Source: an uncultured Mycoplasmatota bacterium
Lineage (GTDB): Bacteria; Bacillota_I; Bacilli_A; RF39; UBA660
Direction of reading: 5' to 3'
Assembly (NCBI GenBank): GCA_947646095.1
Contig: CANSFI010000006.1
Location: forward strand, 1-64,000
Length of the DNA stretch: 64,000 nt
In this document: positions 28,501 through 37,548 of the stretch, one piece after another
How the letters are laid out: each line of letters starts with the position of its first letter
Numbering within the stretch: position 1 is the first letter of the stretch
The notes under the pieces: generated by a model
What the model saw: only the letters and a program-made list of their open reading frames with translations
What the model was told of the DNA's origin: nothing
Database searches by the model: none
Made by a program: the position numbers and the translations under genes

Positions 28501-29334
28501 TTAAGTATTTTCTTTAAAAAAATTAATTATAAGGTTTTGATAAAAACATAAACTTAGTATAATAAGTAATCCTACTTGAATATAAATATTAGTATTTATT
28601 ATTAATGGCATCAATAAAATAGTCGAAGTATTAATTATAATATGAGTTAAAATAGATAAATATATGTTATTTGTTTTATCATATATATAAATTAAATAAA
28701 ATCCTACTAATAATGTATATATTATTTGTGATAATTCAAAATGTAGAAGTGCAAATAATATAGTTGTAATAATAATAGCTGTTTTTTTAGAATTAAATTT
28801 TTTTAATTTATTATATACTAATCCTCTAAATATATATTCTTCTAAGATAGGGGCTAAAAAACCAGTAGTAAGAATTATATTGATTTTGATAGACATATTA
28901 TCATAACGATTAGTAATTGGTAATATAGTATTAATTAAATAAATTGTAATATTTAAAATGAGCGCTAAAAGACATGAATTTATAATTAATTTTGTTAGTT
29001 TATATGTTTTATTTTCTTTAATTTTTAATTTTTTATATGATTTTATTATTAAAGGTAAAACTATTATCATAAGAATTATAATAATAATTAAACTTCTAGA
29101 TCTTAAAAATATATTAAGTTCCTCTATATATTTATTAGTATTCATTATTTCATTAAATTTATTACTAATTTGAAAATCGGTTAAGTTTGGAAATTGTTTT
29201 TTTAAAGTAGCTATGTAATTCATATTAAAGAAGATGGTAAAAAGAATTATTAATAAAAATTGGCCTAATTCTAATAGAATTGGCCAAAATAATACTTTAA
29301 TAAAACTTTTGAGATAATCTAATTTGTACTTCAT
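28501..29334 (-). CDS. CPBP-family intramembrane metalloprotease
   Basis: 277 residues with about eight helices. The CPBP/Abi signature is complete: PILEEYIFRGLVYNKL (EExxxR), ALLHFELSQ and LSILTHIIINTST (His and HxxxN). Such proteins cleave membrane peptides or act in bacteriocin immunity (family knowledge). The start overlaps the stop of the stomatin-like gene, so it is translated with it. Confidence 0.88.
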   Translation of the reverse strand: MKYKLDYLKSFIKVLFWPILLELGQFLLIILFTIFFNMNYIATLKKQFPNLTDFQISNKFNEIMNTNKYIEELNIFLRSRSLIIIIILMIIVLPLIIKSYKKLKIKENKTYKLTKLIINSCLLALILNITIYLINTILPITNRYDNMSIKINIILTTGFLAPILEEYIFRGLVYNKLKKFNSKKTAIIITTILFALLHFELSQIIYTLLVGFYLIYIYDKTNNIYLSILTHIIINTSTILLMPLIINTNIYIQVGLLIILSLCFYQNLIINFFKENT

Positions 29335-30230
29335 TATCTATTTTTTCTATCTTCTTTAAGCATTTCACTTATAGTTGTTCCAATAGTTGCAATATTTTGT
29401 AATTCTGATGGAACAATTATTTTTGTGGCGTTTCCATTAGCTACTTCTTTTAGAGCTTCAAAACTTTTTAATGTAAGTACTGCTTTATCTGCGCTAGCTT
29501 CTTTTAATAATTTTATAGCATCTGCTTCTGCTTGTTTTACTTTTAATAATGCTTCTGCTTCACCCTCAGCAGTTTTTATTTGTGCTTCTTTATGAGCTTC
29601 TGCTCTAAGAATAGCACTTTCTTTTTCACCTTCAGCTATTAAAATACTAGATCTTTTTTCTCCCTCTGCTTTTAATATAGCCTCACGTCTTTCACGTTCT
29701 GCTCGCATTTGTTTTTCCATTGCCTCTTGTATTTCTCTTGGTGGCAAAATATTTTTAAGTTCTACACGATTAATTTTAATTCCCCATGCATCAGTTGCTT
29801 CATCTAGAATAGCACGCATTTTAGAATTAATGATATCCCTTGATGTTAATGTTTGATCTAGTTCTAATTCACCTATAATATTACGTAGAGTTGTCGCTGT
29901 TAAGTTTTCTATAGCATTAATTGGATTTTCAACACCATATGTATAAAGTTTAGCATCCAAAATTTGAAAATAAACAACTGTATCTATCTGCATTGTAACA
30001 TTATCTTTTGTAATAACTGGTTGTGGATCGAAATCCTTAACAATTTCTTTTAAAGTAACATTATTAGCAACTCTGTCAACAAATGGAATTTTGAAGTGTA
30101 AACCATTTTGCCAAGTTGTATAATAAGAACCTATCCTTTCAATAACATAATTTCTAGCTTGTGGAACTATTTTAATATTTGGCAGAACAATAACTGCTAC
30201 TAAAATTAAAATTATTATTAAAATATCCAT
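29334..30230 (-). CDS. Stomatin/SPFH (band 7) membrane protein
   Basis: 298 residues: one N-terminal helix (ILIIILILVAVIVLP), the band-7 domain (VPQARNYVIERIGSYYTTWQ to ~150) and a long charged coiled coil (AEGEKRSSILIAEGEKESAI) that drives oligomerisation. With the NfeD partner encoded 3 bp upstream it would form ring-like scaffolds in the membrane. Confidence 0.93.
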   Translation of the reverse strand: MDILIIILILVAVIVLPNIKIVPQARNYVIERIGSYYTTWQNGLHFKIPFVDRVANNVTLKEIVKDFDPQPVITKDNVTMQIDTVVYFQILDAKLYTYGVENPINAIENLTATTLRNIIGELELDQTLTSRDIINSKMRAILDEATDAWGIKINRVELKNILPPREIQEAMEKQMRAERERREAILKAEGEKRSSILIAEGEKESAILRAEAHKEAQIKTAEGEAEALLKVKQAEADAIKLLKEASADKAVLTLKSFEALKEVANGNATKIIVPSELQNIATIGTTISEMLKEDRKNR

Positions 30231-30233
30231 ATT

Positions 30234-30656
30234 CTACTCATCCTCTTTCTCTTTAACCTTTAATTTGACACCATCGATTTCTAGAACTTCAATAGTGGTA
30301 TCAACTTTAATTTTTTTGTCAGCTAAAGCAGTCCATCTTTTTCCATCTACTTTAACCTCTCCATAATTTTTTTTAGTGATTTCTTCTGTCACAATTCCTG
30401 TCATACCAATGACTCTATCAGCATTGGTTCGGATATGCATTTGATTTAATTTATTTTGCAAAAATGATCTAGTTGTAATTAACAATATTATTCCAACTAT
30501 TACAAAAACAGCAAATTGAATTAAAAATACATCTGTTATAAAACTAATTATTATAGCAAGTATACCTGAAACTACAAACCAAATTGTTGTTAAATTAACT
30601 GTCATTACTTCAACTGCAGCTAAAAGTAAAACTATTCCTAACCATATATATACCAT
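30234..30656 (-). CDS. NfeD-like protein
   Basis: 140 residues: three to four membrane segments followed by an OB-fold (VIGMTGIVTEEI, GEVKVDGKRWTALADKKI, VLEIDGVKLKVKE). The short NfeD1b type usually pairs with stomatin, as here. Confidence 0.9.
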   Translation of the reverse strand: MVYIWLGIVLLLAAVEVMTVNLTTIWFVVSGILAIIISFITDVFLIQFAVFVIVGIILLITTRSFLQNKLNQMHIRTNADRVIGMTGIVTEEITKKNYGEVKVDGKRWTALADKKIKVDTTIEVLEIDGVKLKVKEKEDE

Positions 30657-30739
30657 TTAAATCACCTAATACAATTATACTATTATATAACAAATAATAC
30701 AACAAAAAATTAATCAAAAAAAATCACTTTTATAAGCAA

Positions 30740-31225
30740 TTATATATTATAATATATACCATTTAAGTTAAAACTATATTTAATGTTATTATAGTTTTTA
30801 AAAATATTTTTGATTTTTCCTAAATTTGAATAGATTAGAACTTTATTAATAACTACTCCATTTATTTGATATTCATTAGCTTCATTTGTCAAACCTATAT
30901 TTTTAAGTTTACTTATAAAATCATTTTTTATTTTTTCTAAATCATAATTATGGTTTTCCCAATTAAATTCATAATTATAATTAGCCTTTATTTTACCTGC
31001 ATAAATAGGATTAATATATGGATAAACCTTTAATACTTTTATATTTTTAAAAAAATCATTAAAATTATTAGTAGTTAAGTTTTTGTCCTCAAATAGCAAA
31101 TAAATTTGATTATATTCATTATCATTACTTATTTCATTATAGACTAATTTAGTCTTTTCATGAGAATTACTTGATAATATAACTAATAATATAATAGTTA
31201 AAAATATGATTGTTTTTTTAAACAT
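30740..31225 (-). CDS. Predicted exported protein, function unknown
   Basis: About 161 residues from ATG 31225 (AGAGGTG upstream). A signal-like helix (KTIIFLTIILLVILSSNS) has no lipobox Cys. The rest is Asn/Tyr/Lys-rich and hydrophilic with alternating beta-like segments. No family recognised. It lies directly before the small RNA and element 1. Confidence 0.7.
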   Translation of the reverse strand: MFKKTIIFLTIILLVILSSNSHEKTKLVYNEISNDNEYNQIYLLFEDKNLTTNNFNDFFKNIKVLKVYPYINPIYAGKIKANYNYEFNWENHNYDLEKIKNDFISKLKNIGLTNEANEYQINGVVINKVLIYSNLGKIKNIFKNYNNIKYSFNLNGIYYNI

Positions 31226-31365
31226 AGTTTCACCTCTTAAAGATAGTTTGAACATTTTTTTATAATTTAACCTAAATTCGACATTTTATTTAAAAAAACT
31301 TATTTTATTAACTATTTCACATCAAATTTTATTTTGACTACATTAATATTCTTTCGCGAAATCTC

Positions 31366-31394
31366 TTGACATTTTGTTTGTAAAACTCTATAAT
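31366..31394 (+). promoter_or_regulatory. Consensus promoter of small RNA 1
   Basis: TTGACA (31366-31371), 17 bp, TATAAT (31389-31394): a perfect sigma-A promoter with no ORF behind it. Confidence 0.85.
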
Positions 31395-31399
31395 TATAC

Positions 31400-31502
31400 T
31401 AGCGTGATAATATCACGCGGATGTTCTTATGCAAAACTGGTATAAGAGCATTCAACCAAAACCCCCTGAAGGAGCACGATTAGTTGTGCTCCACTTTTTT
31501 TG
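31400..31502 (+). ncRNA. Small RNA 1, ~100 nt
   Basis: It starts about 6 nt after the consensus promoter. Hairpin 1: GCGTGAT/ATCACGC (31402-31418). Hairpin 2: TGTTCTTAT/ATAAGAGCA (31422-31450). A single-stranded A/C stretch with CCCCC (31462-31466) follows, and then a terminator GGAGCAC/GTGCTCC (31471-31492) with a T run. No start codon with a ribosome site is present. The exposed C-rich patch resembles seeds of Gram-positive sRNAs that bind Shine-Dalgarno sequences (inference). Element 1 appears inserted in its 3' part. Confidence 0.7.
31462..31471. repeat. Candidate attL core of element 1
   Basis: CCCCCTGAAG, repeated at 39892-39901 in the same orientation. Each copy is immediately followed by a different terminator hairpin with a T run. 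Confidence 0.5.
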
Positions 31503-31553
31503 CCCTTAATTTATAAGGGTTTCTCGAAAAACCAAAACTAAAAAATGTGCTTT

Positions 31554-31572
31554 AGGTAGCAATTAGGTAGCA
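31554..31572. repeat. Paired direct repeat near the left end of element 1
   Basis: Two AGGTAGCA units separated by ATT (31554-31572). The same arrangement with one base changed is at 39758-39776 near the other end. Probably arm-type binding sites for the element integrase. Confidence 0.6.
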
Positions 31573-31647
31573 TTTTTTAGTTTTTTGATTATTTAAAAGC
31601 ATAAAAAAATAAGGAACTTGGCATATTAACCAAATTCCTTATTTCTA

Positions 31648-32820
31648 TTATAAACTCATTTCAAAGTCATCTTTATTGTTGATATTATCACAATCAATAT
31701 TTTGTTCTCTAGTATCATTTAATTTATCAATAAGACCAATGATATTGTCTAGTTTGTTCTTAAACATATGAGAATAGGTGTTTAATGTTTCATCAATTTT
31801 AGAGTGTCCTAGATATTTAGCAACAAGTGTTATGTCTGCACCATTATTGATAAGCAATGAAGCACAGGAATGCCTAAAATCGTGGATTCGAATAACTTTA
31901 ACACCTGCCTCTTTACATTTATTGTTTTTTCTTCTTCTAATGACATCATCTCCAAGAGGGGTAGCATTACCAAATATAAACCATTCTTCTTGAAAATTAG
32001 TATAACTCATAGCATTTTTTTTCAACTCTTTTAAATCATTTACTAATTCTTTTGGTATAGGTAGTGTTCTATTGCTTGTTAGAGTTTTAGGGCTTGTAAT
32101 CGTGTATTTTTTCCTGTTTACATTATCGTTAAGCCCTTTATTTATTCTAATTGTATTATTTGTAAAATTAATGTCATTCCAATTTAATGCTCGTGCTTCT
32201 CCTTTACGAAGTCCACAAAAGTATAAAGTTTTAAATAAGCACTTGAAAGTTAAGTTATCTTCTTTAGCGATAAATTTGCTAAATTCATCATAAGTCCAAA
32301 ATTCCATTTCCTTTTTAATTTCATTTGGATCTGTGAAGTTTGTCATTTTAGGATAAATTTCATTAAAATTTAAACCATACCACTTTGTACCAAAATTCAT
32401 AATTGTTTTTAAGAATTTATAAATATAGTTCCTAGTTCTATTTGATAAGGGATATTCTAAAATCTTTTTTCTCCACATTTCAAAGTGTTGTAAACTAAAA
32501 TCTTTAACCTTGATATTATCTAAAAGAGCCATATATCGCATTCTATCTTTATAGGTATTTAAAGTAGTTTCTTTTACTTTATCTTTTTGATATTCATAAA
32601 AGGCAAGATATAACTCTTTGAAAGTCATATTATTATCAGGTCTATATTTATCAAATTCTAAAGCAAAAACTTTTTCTGCTTCTTGAGCCTCTTTTTTGTT
32701 AAGAAATTTTTTTGATTTATATTGTTTTGTTTTACCATTTAAGTCTTTGTATCGTGTATAAAAAATCCATTTGCGACCATCTTTAGTCCATTCTTTTTTA
32801 TTCAATAAAATAACTGCCAT
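31648..32820 (-). CDS. Tyrosine recombinase (element 1 integrase)
   Basis: 390 residues. The N-terminal arm-binding part (WIFYTRYKDLNGKTKQYKSK) precedes a SAM-like core-binding domain (~65-155) and the catalytic domain with Arg in YFCGLRKGEARAL, HDFRHSCASLL, YLGHSKIDETL and the Tyr nucleophile in NTYSHMF. It lies ~180 bp inside the left end, as expected for an element integrase. Confidence 0.93.
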   Translation of the reverse strand: MAVILLNKKEWTKDGRKWIFYTRYKDLNGKTKQYKSKKFLNKKEAQEAEKVFALEFDKYRPDNNMTFKELYLAFYEYQKDKVKETTLNTYKDRMRYMALLDNIKVKDFSLQHFEMWRKKILEYPLSNRTRNYIYKFLKTIMNFGTKWYGLNFNEIYPKMTNFTDPNEIKKEMEFWTYDEFSKFIAKEDNLTFKCLFKTLYFCGLRKGEARALNWNDINFTNNTIRINKGLNDNVNRKKYTITSPKTLTSNRTLPIPKELVNDLKELKKNAMSYTNFQEEWFIFGNATPLGDDVIRRRKNNKCKEAGVKVIRIHDFRHSCASLLINNGADITLVAKYLGHSKIDETLNTYSHMFKNKLDNIIGLIDKLNDTREQNIDCDNINNKDDFEMSL

Positions 32821-32824
32821 ATTA

Positions 32825-33031
32825 TCACAACCTTTCCATTTCTAATTCATTTTTGTTAGTATTTTCTAAATTAAAAAGAACTTTTTTATGTTCTTCTAAA
32901 GCCATTGTATGGTATTTTATACTTTTTTCATCATTTCTAGCTTTATCTTCTTTAAGTGATAATTCTAGTGATTCAATTATCAATTTTTCTTTTTCAATAG
33001 TAGTGTTTTTATCAATAATAATTGCCATCAT
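32825..33031 (-). CDS. Small charged protein of element 1
   Basis: 68 residues with an AAAGGAG site before ATG 33031. Mostly helical and charged (EKLIIESLELSLKEDKARND). It ends TGA-TAA 5 bp before the integrase. Its place between mob and int suggests an integration or excision accessory factor, but sequence gives no direct support. Confidence 0.5.
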   Translation of the reverse strand: MMAIIIDKNTTIEKEKLIIESLELSLKEDKARNDEKSIKYHTMALEEHKKVLFNLENTNKNELEMERL

Positions 33032-33045
33032 ATAAATGCTCCTTT

Positions 33046-34479
33046 CTACATTCCAATTTCATAATCATCTTTGTCTTTATCGTTATTTTTGTTATAGTAA
33101 CCATAGTTAATTGCGTCAGCAATATCTTCATAATCTTCTAAACGTTCTTTTGGTTTATCTCTATCTAAAACTTTGTCGATTGCCTTACACATTTTTTTAA
33201 ATAAATTTTTCCATTTCTCAACTTCTTTTTCAAATTTTATTTTCAAATTATCAATAGTATTATTTAAAATATCTACTAATTCACTTAATCTACCAATCTC
33301 TTGCTCTTGTTCATTGATAGTAGATTTTTGCTCCTTAATGATTTTATTTTTCTTGATTAGTTCGCTGTTATTTTTAAAAGTCTTATTTTCTTTTGTTAAT
33401 TTTTCAATCATTAAATCTTTGTTATTATTATCAGTAGATAGAATAACAACTTTGTTTTCTAGTCCTTTGGTGTATTCTATAATTTTAGAAACATCATTTT
33501 CTTTGAATCCACCAAGTTTTCTTTTTATAGGATTTAGTAAATCATTATCAACCTCTTTTTCTAGGTTTTTAAGACCATTTTTGGAGTTTTCAATTATTTG
33601 TAAGGTATTTTCCTTTTCTTTGTTTAATTCTTCTAATTCAGCCTTTTTTTCGGCTATATCATACTCTAATTTAGATTGATTTTGTTTGTTTGCTCCAATA
33701 TCTCCTCGATAGAGATTAAATCCTTTTTCAGTTATAAATTTATTAAAGTCATTTTGCATTTGATGAAAAGATAATTTACCACCTTTTTGTTTCCAAAATT
33801 GATCGCAATTTAGAAATTTGCCTTTGACTTCCTCATAGACAATTTTACCTTTGCTATCACGAAGTAATTTTGGAACAATAGTAGTAGAACCATCTTTCTT
33901 TTTAACTTCTTCTTTAACAACATTCCCATCTTTGTCTTTGATATAGCATTTTCTTTTAACCATATCTACAACAGGCAGAAAATATGCTTGAAGATGGGGT
34001 GTATCTTCATCATAGTGGATTTGTGCAAGAAGTATGTTTTCTTCACCCACATAATCTTTTAGAAATTCCATACAGGAATCAAAAAAGAAAGATACAGCAT
34101 TTGGTATATCTTCCTTTGATTTGATTTTTGGTATCATAACTGCTTGACCTTTTTTATCTCCTGTATGATAAGTTCTACCACTATCTATAAATTCCATTCC
34201 TAGTGCTTGAAAAAATTCAGGACCACTCGTAAATGTTACACCATTTAATAGATTAGTTTTTGTTCTATCTAAATATTCTATTTTTCTTTTTTTTAAATTG
34301 TATTTCACTTCTTGATATAAATTATTTTGAGTAAGTGAAACATATTCTATATTATATTCTCTACGTTCTATATCATAATTACCTGTACCTTTTCGGTCTT
34401 TCATTTCTACACCGATATTATAGAGATCATCTTTTTTATATTGTGTTTCTACTCGTACAACTTGTTTGCCATCATACAT
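33046..34479 (-). CDS. MobV-family relaxase
   Basis: 477 residues. The relaxase domain occupies ~1-270, with LAQIHYDEDTPHLQAYFLP carrying the HxDExTPHxH-type metal motif. A long coiled coil (~275-430, KAELEELNKEKENTL) follows, typical of pMV158/Pre-type proteins. It would nick oriT and pilot one strand, using a helper's secretion channel. The hairpin-rich region directly upstream is the natural target. Confidence 0.9.
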   Translation of the reverse strand: MYDGKQVVRVETQYKKDDLYNIGVEMKDRKGTGNYDIERREYNIEYVSLTQNNLYQEVKYNLKKRKIEYLDRTKTNLLNGVTFTSGPEFFQALGMEFIDSGRTYHTGDKKGQAVMIPKIKSKEDIPNAVSFFFDSCMEFLKDYVGEENILLAQIHYDEDTPHLQAYFLPVVDMVKRKCYIKDKDGNVVKEEVKKKDGSTTIVPKLLRDSKGKIVYEEVKGKFLNCDQFWKQKGGKLSFHQMQNDFNKFITEKGFNLYRGDIGANKQNQSKLEYDIAEKKAELEELNKEKENTLQIIENSKNGLKNLEKEVDNDLLNPIKRKLGGFKENDVSKIIEYTKGLENKVVILSTDNNNKDLMIEKLTKENKTFKNNSELIKKNKIIKEQKSTINEQEQEIGRLSELVDILNNTIDNLKIKFEKEVEKWKNLFKKMCKAIDKVLDRDKPKERLEDYEDIADAINYGYYNKNNDKDKDDYEIGM

Positions 34480-34514
34480 TTAATTCCTCCTTTGCTCTTG
34501 CTTCTTTGAGGGGA

Positions 34515-34710
34515 AGGTCATTTATTGACCTATCTCACTAGGGCATAGCCCACGTGAGATTAGGGAACTCCCTAATAACCCCTTGCTTGTTTAATCGCAA
34601 AACACCTAAACTATCGTAAAGGTGTAATGCTTATAAACAAGATTAAATAATAAGCACCTACTAGGTACTTATCATTTAATAAATTATGAAAGAGTAGTAC
34701 TTTTCATAAT
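34515..34710. other. Hairpin-rich candidate oriT of element 1
   Basis: Gene-free 34480-34818 holds at least six inverted repeats: AGGTCA/TGACCT (34515-34531), CTCAC/GTGAG enclosing GGGC/GCCC (34534-34558), ATTAGGGA/TCCCTAAT (34559-34576), ACACCT/AGGTGT (34602-34625), an imperfect pair at 34652-34670, and ATTATGAA/TTCATAAT (34683-34710). The last has AAAGTACTAC-type loop sequence reminiscent of pMV158-family nick regions. Position just upstream of mobV supports oriT; the nick itself is not determined. Confidence 0.5.
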
Positions 34711-34818
34711 TGTAAAAATATTCACTATCGCCACTTTCATTGCTTCGCAACAAAACGTGCCTCGTTCATTTTTTACCTATAACTTTTTTAAAAAAAGTTA
34801 CAAAAACTTTAACGAAAA

Positions 34819-35772
34819 TTATTCATTTTCGTTAATTGGTTCTTCATATTTTGCATAATAATTACGTTTTTTCCCAACACGTTTTTCTTCAATATGAAGT
34901 CCTTCCTTTTCTAAAATATCTAGGTTTCCATTAATTAATTTCCCAAATACTGATGGAGTGATTTGTAAGTTTAACTTGCTTGTCATTTCACTCATGGTAA
35001 AGGAAAATTCTTTTTGTTTAATCGCATAATTTAGAAAAGTTAGTATATTATAATTTAAGTCATCGCTCTCGACTTCTGATAGTTCAAATAATAAATTTTC
35101 ATTTCGCTTAAGAACTAAATCTAATCCCTCATAGTCTCTACTTTCGTAATTTAAAAGTATTTTATTCTTTATGTTGGAATCTTGTTTTAAAGTGATTTTT
35201 CCATCAACCAATCCATCAATAGCAGTACTACCTAATGAAGTATTATTTTTATTCAAGTGATGGACTAGAAGAATAGTAAAATCATACTTTTTACATAATT
35301 CTCTAAATTTTGGGAAAACAACTTGTCCTATATCTTGATAGTTATTTAAGTCATAGCCATTGTTTAAATCAATGCCACTAAACATATCTATGATTACAAA
35401 GTGACCTTTGTAGTCATTAGAAAATGTTTGAAATTGTAGTTGTAAATCCATTAAATTTAGTTTTCTTTCACTTGGATTTTGTTCTATCATAACGAAATTA
35501 TCATCATTAAATTGTAAGTTCATCTTATCAATTCTATCAACTAATTGCGTAGAATTCATTTCTGTGCTAATATATAAGACAGGAGATGGACTTGTCCTAA
35601 ATCCTAAAAAATTTGTTCCTGTTGCAATAGAGTTGGCAAGTTGTAACGCCAATAATGACTTACCAACTTTTGGTCTAGCAACAAGACAATATAATCCTTT
35701 AGATTTCATTAGGTTATCAACTATGAAGTCTTTTTTTGTTGCTTCTTTTCTCATTTCACTTATTGTTTTCAT
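34819..35772 (-). CDS. RepA-like RecA-fold ATPase
   Basis: 317 residues. Walker A is VARPKVGKSLLALQLA (~32-47), Walker B FVIIDMFSGIDLN (~125), followed by ILLVHHLNKNNTSLGS, as in RSF1010 RepA/DnaB-like helicases. The C-terminal ~70 residues look like a winged helix. Probably supports replication of the excised element. Confidence 0.85.
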   Translation of the reverse strand: MKTISEMRKEATKKDFIVDNLMKSKGLYCLVARPKVGKSLLALQLANSIATGTNFLGFRTSPSPVLYISTEMNSTQLVDRIDKMNLQFNDDNFVMIEQNPSERKLNLMDLQLQFQTFSNDYKGHFVIIDMFSGIDLNNGYDLNNYQDIGQVVFPKFRELCKKYDFTILLVHHLNKNNTSLGSTAIDGLVDGKITLKQDSNIKNKILLNYESRDYEGLDLVLKRNENLLFELSEVESDDLNYNILTFLNYAIKQKEFSFTMSEMTSKLNLQITPSVFGKLINGNLDILEKEGLHIEEKRVGKKRNYYAKYEEPINENE

Positions 35773-35785
35773 TTAAAACTCCTTT

Positions 35786-36025
35786 CTAGTTAATAACTTC
35801 TTTTGCCATTTTTTGAAGATAACTTATATTTATTTTGAGATAACTTACAACTTCATCCATAGGAAGTAATTTGTTAGGAAGTAAATAGCCTTTGTTTTCT
35901 AAATCAATTCTTATTTCATTTTTCAACTTGATAGCATTATTTTTTCCTAGCCCTGTAAGTTTTCTTAAATCATTTAGATCACACCATTGTTTTGATATTA
36001 AATTTAAAGTCTCTCTTGCATTCAT
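35786..36025 (-). CDS. DUF3173-like small helix-turn-helix protein
   Basis: 79 residues: LNDLRKLTGLGKNNAIKLKN is a DNA-binding helical hairpin, followed by PNKLLPMDEVVSYLKI. Similar small proteins accompany integrases and Rep genes in Gram-positive elements. It lies 13 bp upstream of the ATPase and shares its promoter. Confidence 0.7.
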   Translation of the reverse strand: MNARETLNLISKQWCDLNDLRKLTGLGKNNAIKLKNEIRIDLENKGYLLPNKLLPMDEVVSYLKINISYLQKMAKEVIN

Positions 36026-36240
36026 TGATTCACCTCTCTTTCTCTATACTATTGATGGTTTTAGTGTTACCAACAACTCCCTTTAAGGATGTATATATAG
36101 TGATTAGCCATATATGTAACGAAGATTTTAGTTAATCTACAACTCTCGTGCCAATAGAGGTATTTTGCCTTGCATTTGTTTAACGAGTCGGCAGAGTATC
36201 GGCGATGTCCAACTCTATTTAATTGTCAAAGAACTATTGA

Positions 36241-36267
36241 GGTTGTAAAAATGTTAAAATTGCAACC
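36241..36267. promoter_or_regulatory. Inverted repeat, probable XRE operator
   Basis: GGTTGTAA (36241-36248) and TTGCAACC (36260-36267) form an imperfect palindrome just downstream of the minus-strand start point. Related TTGC/GCAA half-sites occur at ~36314 and 36345. The neighbouring XRE repressor is the likely ligand. Confidence 0.5.
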
Positions 36268-36276
36268 TTTAAGTTA

Positions 36277-36305
36277 ATAATAAATCAACAAAAATTATTT
36301 GTCAA
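36277..36305 (-). promoter_or_regulatory. Promoter of the element 1 replication/mobilization genes
   Basis: TTGACA (36305-36300), 17 bp, TATTAT (36282-36277), minus strand. It gives a ~245-nt leader before 36025 that has GC-richer, possibly structured sequence around 36170-36215. Confidence 0.75.
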
Positions 36306-36344
36306 TAAAAAAGTCGCAATTTTTATTAAAAAATAACTAAAAAG

Positions 36345-36373
36345 TTGCAAAAAGAATTAAAATGTGTTATATT
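36345..36373 (+). promoter_or_regulatory. Promoter of the XRE repressor gene
   Basis: TTGCAA (36345-36350), 17 bp, TATATT (36368-36373). The -35 hexamer itself is an operator-like half-site, which suggests autoregulation. Confidence 0.65.
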
Positions 36374-36399
36374 TATATTGCGAAAGGAGTTTTATTCGT

Positions 36400-36921
36400 A
36401 TGAAAGACAATAATGAGACTGTTGGGCAAATGATAGCTCGAGCAAGAGAAGAGAAACACTTATCTAAAAGAGAACTTGCTAGAATTGCTAAAATAAGTGA
36501 TACTGAACTTGCTAGAATTGAATCAGGAGAAAGAGAAATACCAAATCCAAAAACATTAAGAAAGATTAGTACACATATAGGAATAAACTACAATGATTTA
36601 ATGTATGCAGCAGGACTAGGTTTTCAAGTAACTTCTTTAAATCCGTTTTTAATTAACTACTACGAACATTTAAAAGGAGATCAAATTGTCGATGCCATTT
36701 TAAATACTACATCAATGATTAAAAATTGGGAAGAATTAGTAACTAATTTTAAAGAAAGATTAGAAAAGGAAAAACTAACTGATTCTGAAAGAGAGGTAAT
36801 TTCACAAACGATTGAAGATACCGAATATCAAATTGAAACAGCAAAAGAAATTGTAAATGTTTTAAATAGTGCAAGAAGAAAGGAGGCAGTTGAAAATGAT
36901 AAAAAAAAGCAAAAGGATTAG
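36400..36921 (+). CDS. XRE-family repressor of element 1
   Basis: About 173 residues from ATG 36400 (AAAGGAG upstream). The N-terminal HTH is AREEKHLSKRELARIAKISD, followed by ELARIESGEREIPNPKTLRK. The C-terminal half is helical and charged, probably for dimerisation. It faces away from the replication/mobilization genes across a shared operator region, the usual layout of a lysogeny-type switch. Confidence 0.88.
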   Translation: MKDNNETVGQMIARAREEKHLSKRELARIAKISDTELARIESGEREIPNPKTLRKISTHIGINYNDLMYAAGLGFQVTSLNPFLINYYEHLKGDQIVDAILNTTSMIKNWEELVTNFKERLEKEKLTDSEREVISQTIEDTEYQIETAKEIVNVLNSARRKEAVENDKKKQKD

Positions 36922-37360
36922 TATAGGTGCTTTGTTAGTAAATTTGATTTTATTAACGTTGGCAATTTTGTGTACTATTTTAAAGAAAGATATATTTTAT
37001 GCTTGGTATTGGATGTTGGTTACTTTAATGTTATTATTTGAAGTGTTATATGTGTTTATTTGGAGTAAAGTTGGAAGAAACCTTGATAAACATAAATCAA
37101 ATACTATTAACAGATCGTTTAATGATGTAACAGCAGTATCTATCGTTTTAAGTGGTCTAATATATTTAGTGGTATTATTTTGTGAATTTTACAATAAGAG
37201 TATAAGTGCAAGTTCCTATGCTATATGGAGTATGTATCTTCTTATGAGTGTTGCAGTATTATTTAATTATCTTGCAGTATATAATGCCAATAAAGAAACA
37301 AAAGAACTTGTTGAAAAAATGTTTAATAAGAAAAATGACAGGAATGACAGGAAAAAATAG
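36896..37360 (+). CDS. Small membrane protein coupled to the repressor
   Basis: 154 residues from ATG 36896 with GGAGG upstream, overlapping the repressor end by 26 bp. Four hydrophobic segments (ISIGALLVNLILLTLAILC, YWMLVTLMLLFEVLYVF, VSIVLSGLIYLVVLF, YLLMSVAVLFNYLAV). No family recognised. The coupling suggests it modulates the repressor or the host surface. Confidence 0.75.
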   Translation: MIKKSKRISIGALLVNLILLTLAILCTILKKDIFYAWYWMLVTLMLLFEVLYVFIWSKVGRNLDKHKSNTINRSFNDVTAVSIVLSGLIYLVVLFCEFYNKSISASSYAIWSMYLLMSVAVLFNYLAVYNANKETKELVEKMFNKKNDRNDRKK

Positions 37361-37405
37361 GAGTACCCCTCCCAAAATTTGCTGTCATGCTGTCATAGGT
37401 ATTTT

Positions 37406-37433
37406 AAAAGGAGCATAAAAATTGCTCCTTTTT
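37406..37433 (+). terminator. Terminator after the repressor operon
   Basis: AAAGGAGCA (37407-37415) pairs with TGCTCCTTT (37423-37431), with a T run following. Confidence 0.85.
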
Positions 37434-37548
37434 GCATATATAATTTAACATTTTGTATATTATTTTTATATTTGAATATACTATCACTATGAGATAGTGA
37501 GTTTAAGCTATTTTCCTTAATTTGCTGATAAAATTTATATGGTGGTAG

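Noticed and set aside
31400-31502. tmRNA, 6S RNA or SRP RNA at the small RNA 1 locus
   Set aside because: No acceptor stem ending CCA, no tag ORF, no 6S-type long rod and no SRP GGAAG tetraloop domain are visible. It is kept only as an unnamed sRNA.
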